A stretch of DNA of 17,398 nucleotides from Bacillota bacterium (GTDB lineage Bacteria > Bacillota > Sulfobacillia > Sulfobacillales > Sulfobacillaceae): positions 9,401 through 26,798 of the forward strand of contig JAMDDZ010000084.1 of NCBI GenBank assembly GCA_023488565.1. The letters are read 5' to 3'. This document shows positions 8,267 through 14,947 of the stretch, piece by piece. The notes under the pieces are model-generated. The model ran no database searches and was not told the origin of the DNA. It worked only from the letters and a program-made list of their open reading frames with translations. Made by a program: the position numbers and the translations under genes. The number at the start of each line of letters is the position of its first letter. Position 1 is the first letter of the stretch.

Positions 8267-8705
8267 GAGTCAATCCCAAGCCGACCAAAATTCCCTCGGT
8301 TTTTTCCATCATGCGCGCTTCATCTTCCGGCGTTTGATGATCCCATCCCAACAAATGCAATATCCCATGTACTGTCAGAAATGATATTTCTCGATCTAGG
8401 CTGTGCCCATAGTCCTCGGCCTGTGATCGCGCCCGCTCCACGGAAATTACCAAATCGCCCAGCATTAGGTCCTCAGGATCGGCAAACTCTCCTTCGCGTT
8501 GAGCAAAGGAGAGCACGTCCGTCGTGCGATCAACGCCCCGATACTGCCGATTCAACTGATGCACTTCCTCATCATTGGTGAGCAGAATGCTAACCTCAGC
8601 GTCCTCTAAGCCAGGTAAACTAGCCAGCGCTGTTTGGGCCGCCCGGCGGGCCGTTTCCTCCAATGCGCCGTATGTTTCGGGGTGACTTTCCACCCATATT
8701 TCCAC
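8253..8705 (-). CDS. ybeY: Endoribonuclease YbeY (rRNA maturation factor)
   Basis: 150 residues, typical of this metal-dependent ribonuclease involved in 16S rRNA 3'-end processing and ribosome quality control. The zinc motif H-x3-H-x5-H is complete as HGILHLLGWDH, with His113, His117 and His123. Other family signatures are LNRQYRGVDRTTDVLSF at 51-67 and LGDLVISVERA at 82-92. The GTG start at 8705 has GAGGAG 8 nt upstream and gives the usual N-terminal beta strand, so it is preferred. This places the first 86 nt of ybeY inside the 3' end of pgpH in another frame. dgkA follows with a 14 nt overlap. Confidence 0.93.
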   Translation of the reverse strand: MEIWVESHPETYGALEETARRAAQTALASLPGLEDAEVSILLTNDEEVHQLNRQYRGVDRTTDVLSFAQREGEFADPEDLMLGDLVISVERARSQAEDYGHSLDREISFLTVHGILHLLGWDHQTPEDEARMMEKTEGILVGLGLTREAR

Positions 8706-10812
8706 GCTTTTTGCTCCTCTCCATTTCCTTTAAGACCTGTTCCGGATATTCAATCCGTTGATGGAAAGCTCCCGTGAGCACGCGGGTAAAGGTCTTAGCC
8801 ACCACATCCAGTTCCTTTAAGGTAAGGTTAGATTCATCCAGTTGTCCATCGCTCAGTCGATCTTTGATAATCTTTCTTACGACCTGTTCAATGGCTTGAG
8901 GTGTCGGATGTTTGAGCGTCCGAGTCGTGGCTTCACTGGCATCCGCCAGCATGACTATTGCCGTTTCTTTGCTCTGAGGTTTCGGCCCATCATAACGGAA
9001 ATCTGCTTCCACCACGCCGTCACCGGTGTCCGCCTGCAATGCCTTTTGGTAAAAGAAACTAATAAGCATGGTGCCATGATGTTCCCGAATGAAATTGACA
9101 ATCGCCTCTGGTACCCGATGCTCTCTGGCAAGTTCTATTCCATCACGGACATGAGAAGAAATGATAAGCGCAGACAATCCGGGCGCCAGCTTATCATGAG
9201 GGTTTTCCGCGCCGAACTGATTGTCCACAAAAAAATAGGGGCGTTTAGTCTTGCCGATGTCATGATAATAGGCACCAACCCGGGCTAAGAGTGAATTGCC
9301 GCCCACCGCCTCGGTGCCAGCCTCTGCTAAATTTCCCACCATAATGCTGTGGTAATAGGTGCCCGGTGCCTCCACTTGCAATTTTCGCAAAAGCGGCTGG
9401 TTAGGATTGGACAGCTCAATCAGTTTCATCGCCGTAATTAAACCGAATGGTCCCTCCAACAGGGGAATTGATCCCATCGCCAACACAGCCGCGAAGACAC
9501 CGTCCAAAAGGGCCCAAACTAGTTGCTGCCATACCGGGTTTTGAAGGAGGTCCGCTCCTTGCATGACATCTAGCCCCAACAACGTGACCAGGTTCACCAC
9601 ACCGACAAAAATCCCCGCTCGAATCAAATCGTAGCGCTGAGATAATCGCCCTACTCCGAAGACGCCGGCGATGCCGCCAAAAAAAGACACTAATGCCACA
9701 TTTAAATCCGCGCCAATCAAGGTGGCCACAGCCAAAGACAACAGTCCCGCCACAACCAAGCCGAGACCGGTATCCACCAGAGCACTAATCATAATGGCTG
9801 CTGTGGGCACAATGAGATAGTCCAGAACAGACAAACTGGACAGGGTGTCGGCTGCAAGTACTGCCACAATCATCACAACACCAGAAATCAGGGCAACCGA
9901 CTGCGATTCTGCCTGTTTTCTTCGGAGCACCCACAAATATGCCGCCATTAGCGCCACCATCACACCAGAAAACAATGCCGATCCCAAAATCGGTCCCGGG
10001 TCAAACCCTTGGTCTAAGAGCCCTAATTCACGCAAAACATTAATGTCGGAAACTGTGACCACTTGCCCCGCTTGAAGGATCTGTTCACCCTTAAGAATTT
10101 TTACTTCGGGCACCCGGTTCATCGCGACCTGTCGGCGTGCCAACGTATCAGCTTGATTGGGGAACATGTTGGGCAGAATCAGGCTCTGGGTGAAATCAGT
10201 CAAAAACAAGCGAAATCCAGGGTTATCCTCTTCCTGGGCAACCAATTGAGAGACAAAACCCTTAGCTTCTCCAATCCCTACCGCATTATCCCGCACCCCA
10301 TTGCTATAAACCGATGCCAAAATGACCGTGGCATTCTGCTGCAACTGATCCAGTGCCGTAGGAGGCAAGGACAACACTTGACCCCATACCGCATTTGGCA
10401 CGCCAATAGGCAGAGCCCGGGCTGCCGCATTTTCACGAAGGGTCAATGGGGCGGCATCATCCTGTGCCAAGGCCGCGATGATCGCAAAGTCGCGGAGCAC
10501 TTTTTGTTTCTGAGTGCGTAAAACGGCGCTATTTGTGGTATACACCTCCTGAATTGTAGCTGCTGCCTGCTGCCTGGCTTTAGCAGTAGCTCCCCAATCT
10601 ACCACTCCGTAAGGCGCAAAGACATTTCGAGGAGCAAATGCACCCACAGTTACGTCAACGCGTTGGGCAAATAACGTAGTCGTGAAAATTGCCGTCAGAA
10701 AAACCCAGATCACTGCGGCAATTGCTAATTGCCGCACCTGCCAGACATTGTCTGGATTGGATTTGTTACGCCAAGCGCGCCACCATTTAGAGCCTTTCAG
10801 AATGGTGTTCAT
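8620..10812 (-). CDS. pgpH: 7TM-HD cyclic-di-AMP phosphodiesterase (PgpH-type)
   Basis: 730 residues from the ATG at 10812. PgpH-type proteins hydrolyse the second messenger c-di-AMP at the cytoplasmic face of the membrane. Order of parts: basic N-terminus, a first membrane segment at about 29-48, an extracytoplasmic 7TMR-HDED region at about 50-270, a cluster of membrane segments between about 274 and 460, then a cytoplasmic HD domain. HD-site residues include His488 (YYHSIMVGNLAEAG), His517-Asp518 (YYHDIGKTKRPYFF), His554 (SSHVRDG), His578-His579 (REHHGT) and Asp624 (LADASEA). The start has AGGAGG only 3 nt upstream, unusually close, and overlaps phoH by 26 nt. The last 30 or so residues form a Gly/Arg/Pro-rich tail encoded over the start of ybeY and look like an extension beyond the usual end of the domain. 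Confidence 0.93.
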   Translation of the reverse strand: MNTILKGSKWWRAWRNKSNPDNVWQVRQLAIAAVIWVFLTAIFTTTLFAQRVDVTVGAFAPRNVFAPYGVVDWGATAKARQQAAATIQEVYTTNSAVLRTQKQKVLRDFAIIAALAQDDAAPLTLRENAAARALPIGVPNAVWGQVLSLPPTALDQLQQNATVILASVYSNGVRDNAVGIGEAKGFVSQLVAQEEDNPGFRLFLTDFTQSLILPNMFPNQADTLARRQVAMNRVPEVKILKGEQILQAGQVVTVSDINVLRELGLLDQGFDPGPILGSALFSGVMVALMAAYLWVLRRKQAESQSVALISGVVMIVAVLAADTLSSLSVLDYLIVPTAAIMISALVDTGLGLVVAGLLSLAVATLIGADLNVALVSFFGGIAGVFGVGRLSQRYDLIRAGIFVGVVNLVTLLGLDVMQGADLLQNPVWQQLVWALLDGVFAAVLAMGSIPLLEGPFGLITAMKLIELSNPNQPLLRKLQVEAPGTYYHSIMVGNLAEAGTEAVGGNSLLARVGAYYHDIGKTKRPYFFVDNQFGAENPHDKLAPGLSALIISSHVRDGIELAREHRVPEAIVNFIREHHGTMLISFFYQKALQADTGDGVVEADFRYDGPKPQSKETAIVMLADASEATTRTLKHPTPQAIEQVVRKIIKDRLSDGQLDESNLTLKELDVVAKTFTRVLTGAFHQRIEYPEQVLKEMERSKKRGNMGGKSPRNIRRIGGNGPPGGPNSAG

Positions 10813-11782
10813 CGGCCTCCTCTTCCTGCAAATGTTCCTCGTGGCGTTGAAACGCTTCGATAATATGCGCCACCAAAGGATGCCGAACAACGTCCCGGTA
10901 ATCCAAACGTATCACGGACACGTCGCGTACTCCTTCGACGATTTGAGCCGCCGCATGCAGTCCCGAACGTTGGCCGCGCCCTAGGTCTACTTGCGTCACG
11001 TCACCGGTCACCACCATTTTGGACCCGTATCCGATGCGCGTCAAAAACATTTTCATCTGCTCGTAGGTGGTATTTTGAGCTTCATCCAAAATGATAAAAC
11101 TATTGTTTAAGGTTCTTCCCCGCATATACGCGAGCGGGGCAATTTCGATGAGTTGGCGTTCACGATAGCGATCCACCATTTCCGATCCTAAGAATTCAAA
11201 TAAGGCGTCGTAAAGCGGGCGCAAGTATGGATCCACCTTGCTTTCCAGATCTCCAGGCAAAAACCCCAGTTTCTCCCCCGCTTCTACTGCAGGACGTGTC
11301 AAAATGATACGTTCCACCTCATGAGCCTTTAACGCCTGAACCGCCATGGCCAACGCGATATAGGTCTTTCCGGTTCCGGCGGGCCCAATTCCAAATACCA
11401 GCATATTGTGCCGGATCGCCTCAACGTAGGACTGTTGGCCTAGTGTCTTGGGCTTAATCACACGACCTTGTGTGGTCGTATAAAGCGATTCAGTTAATAG
11501 ATGCAAAAATTGCCGTTCTTTCCCCTCGCGCACCGCTAACAGTGCGGTATCCACCGTATCACGGCGCACCGGTTGGCCGGATGCCGCCCACTCCACCAAT
11601 AGATCTAGCACTCCCCGAGTCACGCGCTGTGCTTCGTCCGAGCCCTGGATCGCAATCACATTGCCGCGCGCAGTTAACTTAACAGACAACGCATGCTCTA
11701 TCATTTTCAAGTGTTCATCGCCGCGTCCGGCAACTACCGATGATGCTTGATTGTCTGTAACCACCCATTGGGAAAGAGGCAA
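10787..11782 (-). CDS. phoH: PhoH-family P-loop ATPase (PhoH-like protein)
   Basis: 331 residues, the length of the single-domain PhoH/YbeZ group. These ATPases are thought to act on RNA, and their genes are often next to ybeY; the biochemical role is not settled. Walker A is GPAGTGKT at 133-140 and Walker B is ILDEAQN at 231-237. Other conserved blocks are RPAVEAGEKLGFLPGDLESK at 163-182, MRGRTLNNSF at 220-229 and VVTGDVTQVDL at 257-267. The start is TTG at 11782 with AAGGGGG about 8 nt upstream, 18 bp after yqfD. The gene's end overlaps pgpH by 26 nt. Within this operon a role in rRNA maturation together with YbeY and Era is plausible, but is an inference. Confidence 0.94.
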   Translation of the reverse strand: MPLSQWVVTDNQASSVVAGRGDEHLKMIEHALSVKLTARGNVIAIQGSDEAQRVTRGVLDLLVEWAASGQPVRRDTVDTALLAVREGKERQFLHLLTESLYTTTQGRVIKPKTLGQQSYVEAIRHNMLVFGIGPAGTGKTYIALAMAVQALKAHEVERIILTRPAVEAGEKLGFLPGDLESKVDPYLRPLYDALFEFLGSEMVDRYRERQLIEIAPLAYMRGRTLNNSFIILDEAQNTTYEQMKMFLTRIGYGSKMVVTGDVTQVDLGRGQRSGLHAAAQIVEGVRDVSVIRLDYRDVVRHPLVAHIIEAFQRHEEHLQEEEADEHHSERL

Positions 11783-11800
11783 TCCGTGTCCCCCTTTTTA

Positions 11801-13009
11801 TTAGTTCCGATCTTTAGGCAACGCGATATTCTGATTGACCACCCACACGATGCTGACCCACACCCCGTTCTGGGTGCGCCGAATTTGGCGAGACTTCTCT
11901 ACTACCGGGCCCAAACCAGCCACAGCTCGGGCCATCTCAGTGGTAGCACGTCTTGTCGCTTCCGCCACGGCCTGCCCTGGCTGTAGTCGACGGACCTTGG
12001 TGTTAGTTTCATTATATACTATCTTAAGCACTTTCACGGGAAGGTTGACACCTTCCCACTGCACTGAGTATATCTCCTTCTTCTCCACATAGTGGGCAAA
12101 AGGAACGGGTTGCCAACCCCAATACTGCCACGGTGCCACATCCTGTACCCAAATAAATTGGCGGATATATTTTCGTCCAGTCGGGTAGCTTGTCGCTTGC
12201 CGCAAGGGTTGGAAAACCGTGACGCGATGCGTCACGTTAGCCCAAACCTCTCCTTCTGCTGGAGTAACCATAGTATCTTGAACAGGATTTTTCTCTGAGC
12301 CTTCCGGCAAGGGAACCGGCGCGGTCACCGCTCCCCGGATCAACGTCTGTCCGGCTTTTACCCAATCACCCGGGACTACTTCTGGGTCACCGATATAGAC
12401 TAATATCCGAGTCACCCGACCCGGAGAACTCGCTACAATGCGGGCATAGATATGGAGTGGCGGGCGGGGCACCAGCGGTACCACCTGAATTGTCGCTACC
12501 ACCCCATGAAGCGAGATGCCGATCCACGAATATTGGGGCAATCGTTTGGACATCATGACGCGAATTCTTGGCAAGTTGACTTGATTGCGGACAGTGCCCA
12601 TACGCAGGCCTGCGTCTTCTGCCACGGTTACCAGCTGTTGGCGTGCCCCCGGCGACAACCCAGGGGTTAGAGCATCAATTACCCAGATTCGCGAGGTGAC
12701 ATAGATAATTAACATCGCCGCCGTGGCCAGTCCAACCCACAGAAAAGGCCTGCGTCTTGACCTATTCCACTCAATTGGGGCCCCACCCTGTTGCAGGATG
12801 CGGATATCCAAAGAATGCACAACCATGTACTCCCGAATCGGAGACATCGCGCTCAATGTGGTGTAGAAAACATAGCCTGTTTCTGCGGGTTGCAGGTTCC
12901 AAAGACGAAAACCCGCGGTGACCAGGGAGGTCACCAGAGACTCTACCCCGTCCCCTTGCGCCTGCACTTTAATCCAACCCGCAAAAAGACGAAATATAAA
13001 GTCGCTCAT
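11801..13009 (-). CDS. yqfD: Sporulation protein YqfD
   Basis: 402 residues, the YqfD family size. In Bacillus, yqfD is expressed in the mother cell under sigma E and is required for efficient spore formation; its molecular role is unknown. The N-terminus resembles family members (a short amphipathic start containing FAGWIKVQAQGDGVESLV, then REYMVV and ILQQGGAP). A single membrane segment lies at about 88-106 after the basic RSRRR. The large C-terminal extracytoplasmic part contains the typical GDWVKAGQTLIRGAV (231-245, roughly) and a stretch ending TPAEGEVWANVTHRV. The ATG at 13009 overlaps the yqfC stop (ATGA), with AGGAGG upstream at 13017-13022, so the two are translated together. It is good evidence for a spore-forming host. 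Confidence 0.9.
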   Translation of the reverse strand: MSDFIFRLFAGWIKVQAQGDGVESLVTSLVTAGFRLWNLQPAETGYVFYTTLSAMSPIREYMVVHSLDIRILQQGGAPIEWNRSRRRPFLWVGLATAAMLIIYVTSRIWVIDALTPGLSPGARQQLVTVAEDAGLRMGTVRNQVNLPRIRVMMSKRLPQYSWIGISLHGVVATIQVVPLVPRPPLHIYARIVASSPGRVTRILVYIGDPEVVPGDWVKAGQTLIRGAVTAPVPLPEGSEKNPVQDTMVTPAEGEVWANVTHRVTVFQPLRQATSYPTGRKYIRQFIWVQDVAPWQYWGWQPVPFAHYVEKKEIYSVQWEGVNLPVKVLKIVYNETNTKVRRLQPGQAVAEATRRATTEMARAVAGLGPVVEKSRQIRRTQNGVWVSIVWVVNQNIALPKDRN

Positions 13010-13287
13010 GCCCGTCCCTCCTGAAATGAGAGGGACTGAATTTGTCCGGTCACCAGGATCTCGTTGTGATCAATCCACCCGACGGCCAATTGCTCTCCCA
13101 TAATCAAAAGGTATCCTCCGGACACCCGGATCACAATGCGGTGGGGTTGATATTTTTCCATACCCAAATGGTTTTCCAGACGTAACTGGAGACGCCCCAC
13201 CACTTCAATCCGCGGCACATTGACCAATACTTCCGGAGGCAATCCGAGCACCTCGGCAATGTGTCCCAACGTCCGTCCTTTGCTCAT
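13006..13287 (-). CDS. yqfC: Sporulation protein YqfC (YabP/YqfC family)
   Basis: 93 residues, as expected for the small YabP/YqfC sporulation family; yqfC is the conserved partner immediately upstream of yqfD. Recognisable features: the N-terminal LPPEVLVNVPRIEVVGR (16-32), the central region containing LENHLG at 37-42, YQPHRIVIRVSGG at 46-58, and WIDHNEILVTGQIQSLSF at 71-88. The ATG at 13287 has GGGGAGG about 6 nt upstream. This is the first gene of the long leftward operon, preceded by a 149 bp divergent intergenic region. Function beyond sporulation is not known from sequence. Confidence 0.88.
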   Translation of the reverse strand: MSKGRTLGHIAEVLGLPPEVLVNVPRIEVVGRLQLRLENHLGMEKYQPHRIVIRVSGGYLLIMGEQLAVGWIDHNEILVTGQIQSLSFQEGRA

Positions 13288-13323
13288 CGGATCCTCCCCA
13301 TGTCATACCCCACCCTTCCTCAC

Positions 13324-13355
13324 ATCGTATGCGAGGCTTGGGCACTCAATGATGG
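13324..13355 (-). promoter_or_regulatory. Possible sigma-E-type promoter upstream of yqfC
   Basis: Reading the minus strand, CATACGAT (13324-13331) matches the Bacillus sigma-E -10 consensus CATACAAT at 7 of 8 positions. It is preceded 16 bp upstream by CCATCATT (13348-13355), a poor match to the -35 element. The -10 lies 36 bp before the yqfC start codon, a reasonable distance. Bacillus yqfD is in the sigma-E regulon, which fits. The weak -35 keeps this tentative; the housekeeping genes further along the operon would need other promoters or read-through. Confidence 0.35.
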
Positions 13356-13382
13356 GACAAATTTTTCCCACTCTAGAGGGAA
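13353..13382. repeat. Overlapping inverted repeats in the yqfC / radical-SAM divergent region
   Basis: Two inverted repeats share the same central TTCCCA. One is TGGGA ... TCCCA (13353-13370) with an eight-base A/T-rich spacer. The other is the 18-base imperfect palindrome TTCCCACTCTAGAGGGAA (13365-13382), which becomes perfect if two bases are removed. They cannot form as hairpins at the same time. Lying about 55-85 bp upstream of the plus-strand cassette and upstream of the possible yqfC promoter, they could be an operator; there is no direct evidence. The rest of 13288-13436 holds no gene and no clear plus-strand promoter. Confidence 0.35.
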
Positions 13383-13436
13383 CCCGAGAGACTGTGTCGA
13401 ATGTCTTTATGAGAATTTTGATTTTGGGGGCAAACA

Positions 13437-14267
13437 ATGGTGGCATCGCAAACTTATCCGCTAGAATCCGCACCGCTAACCGGGGTGGCCAAAATTACTA
13501 CGACACGCCACTGTTGGATGCAGTGCCGTTTTTGCGATTTTAGTCAGTTTATTCCCGTGCTCTTTGACACCAAAATACCCCCATGCTTACCCTTGGCGGA
13601 TGCAAAGAGCCGCTTGGCCACAATGCCCGATTCGGTAGGCTTGATAAAAATCCGGGGAGGATTGTCATTTCGGGAACCTTTTACATATTTTCGCAGTCTG
13701 GTAAGAACCGTGGCTGATGGATTCAACGGCCCTATTCAAGCCTTTTCACCCATCGAGATCAATCAATGGCATCGAGTCGAACAGCGCCCGGTACGGGAAT
13801 TGCTCTCAGAGCTCAAATGGGCCGGCGCTACTGGCTTAGGACCGGGTGGCAGCGAAATCCTAGTACAATCATGGCGTGATCGGCTGAGTCCCCATCGCAT
13901 TGAAGCCACAGCCTGGACAACCCTCGCCCAATTAGGCTGGGATACGGGTCTGCCGCCGAGTGCTATGGTATTAGCGGGGCAATGGCTTTCCGCCGCGGAT
14001 ATTAAAAGTCATTTGCAAATTTTGTCAGCGTACTCTTGGCATCATATCGAGGTAAAGATGTTTCGATCCGTGGCGTTGCAACCGGAGTTGGAGCCGATGC
14101 ATATTCTCTCCTTGTGCCATTTGGTTGCTGAAACCCGAGAGTTGTTAAACGACACGCCGATTTACGTTAATGAACCACCTGGCGGTATTTCCCACGATGC
14201 CCGCATCATGCTGACGCAGGCTGGGGCTGATGGATTCTATACCACATTGGAGGCAATTGAGCCGTGA
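13437..14267 (+). CDS. Compact radical-SAM protein, divergent relative of CofH/MqnC/MqnE
   Basis: 276 residues. The cluster-binding motif Cys26-x3-Cys30-x2-Cys33 (CWMQCRFCDF) follows ITTTRH, as in the CofH/MqnC/MqnE group of radical-SAM enzymes (F420 and futalosine-menaquinone pathways). Further similarity: IKIRGGLSFREPFTYF (the GG-x-P substrate/SAM region), IQAFSPIEI, LKWAGATGLGPGGSEIL (the PGGGAEI element), and a C-terminal LTQAGADGFYTTLE resembling the GANDLGGT region. It is about 90 residues shorter than those enzymes: the roughly 45-residue N-terminal lead-in is missing, and the protein ends soon after the GAD segment. An in-frame TGA at 13419-13421 excludes a longer start. GGGGG precedes the ATG at 13437. 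It is the first gene of a three-gene plus-strand cassette and overlaps the next by GTGA. The substrate is unknown; a role in menaquinone or F420 synthesis cannot be claimed. Confidence 0.8.
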   Translation: MVASQTYPLESAPLTGVAKITTTRHCWMQCRFCDFSQFIPVLFDTKIPPCLPLADAKSRLATMPDSVGLIKIRGGLSFREPFTYFRSLVRTVADGFNGPIQAFSPIEINQWHRVEQRPVRELLSELKWAGATGLGPGGSEILVQSWRDRLSPHRIEATAWTTLAQLGWDTGLPPSAMVLAGQWLSAADIKSHLQILSAYSWHHIEVKMFRSVALQPELEPMHILSLCHLVAETRELLNDTPIYVNEPPGGISHDARIMLTQAGADGFYTTLEAIEP

Positions 14268-14938
14268 CCCAGCCGCTTTATTGGATCCCCACCTTATTTT
14301 TGCCGGAGCAGTCGCAACCTTTCTATGATCCTTTGGTCAAGATGTTTTTATCCGCCCATCAAGGCCGCGGACATATTGTCAGTCCCCAGCCGCTCGGTAT
14401 ACAGATCCCGTCATTGGCGTTAACCCAACCCCAGTCCGGTTATGTGTACCATGTCAACGCAGACCGGGATCAACCGCCCGTTAAGCACAGATTAGAGATT
14501 ACAGATGTCGTGGTTTCATGCCCCACCGGAATTGAAGATGCCTCGCTGGCGCGTCTGGACACCATCTACCGCCTCAGTACGATACGACGCATCACATTAA
14601 CTCGTGATACGCCACGGCATCCTTTGTTTGTGCTATCCCAGGCTTTGGATACTGTTTTGCAGTCGTTTCCCCAAATTACCATCGGCATTGATGTTCAGTC
14701 GTTTGGCTGGGATGCTGCAGCCCACTTTGCGCAAAAATTCCCTGCCTTACAGCTCGACGGTATTGACGACAACCAGTTGTGGCGACTGATACAATTAGGA
14801 CAAGTACTGGGGCGCCCGGTATGGCTCGATGACTTCAGCCGCCATCCTAAGCCTCTGCCCGGGTTGCCCCAATTCAAAGTGTCAGACCCGCCACCGATTG
14901 ATGTTCACCGCATTCCATTCTCGAGTCGCTTTCGATAA
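14264..14938 (+). CDS. Unrecognised protein coupled to the radical-SAM gene
   Basis: 224 residues, family not recognised. The GTG start overlaps the previous stop (GTGA), with TTGGAGG 10 nt upstream, so it is translated with the radical-SAM protein and the frame is real. There is no signal peptide, membrane segment or known nucleotide-binding motif. The composition is mixed, with a single cysteine (Cys86 in VVSCPTGIED). From about residue 78 to 190, alternating hydrophobic strands and helices (ITDVVVSC, ITIGIDVQSFGWD, LQLDGIDDNQLW, GRPVWLDD) resemble an alpha/beta or partial barrel fold. The C-terminus is Pro-rich and basic. It could be a partner subunit or substrate-binding protein for the radical-SAM enzyme; that rests only on coupling. 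Confidence 0.7.
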   Translation: MTQPLYWIPTLFLPEQSQPFYDPLVKMFLSAHQGRGHIVSPQPLGIQIPSLALTQPQSGYVYHVNADRDQPPVKHRLEITDVVVSCPTGIEDASLARLDTIYRLSTIRRITLTRDTPRHPLFVLSQALDTVLQSFPQITIGIDVQSFGWDAAAHFAQKFPALQLDGIDDNQLWRLIQLGQVLGRPVWLDDFSRHPKPLPGLPQFKVSDPPPIDVHRIPFSSRFR

Positions 14939-14947
14939 GGAGATCTT

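Noticed and set aside
8842..9288. A 148-residue plus-strand frame inside pgpH
   Set aside because: It lies opposite the HD domain of a clearly real gene, lacks a recognisable domain and has no supporting context.
10813..10890. An upstream extension of pgpH by 26 residues
   Set aside because: The extension lies wholly inside phoH, has no ribosome site, and does not look like the usual PgpH N-terminus; the ATG at 10812 has AGGAGG directly upstream.
13395..13423. A plus-strand sigma-A promoter for the radical-SAM cassette (TGTCGA ... TTGATT)
   Set aside because: Both hexamers match the consensus too poorly to call; the cassette promoter remains unidentified.
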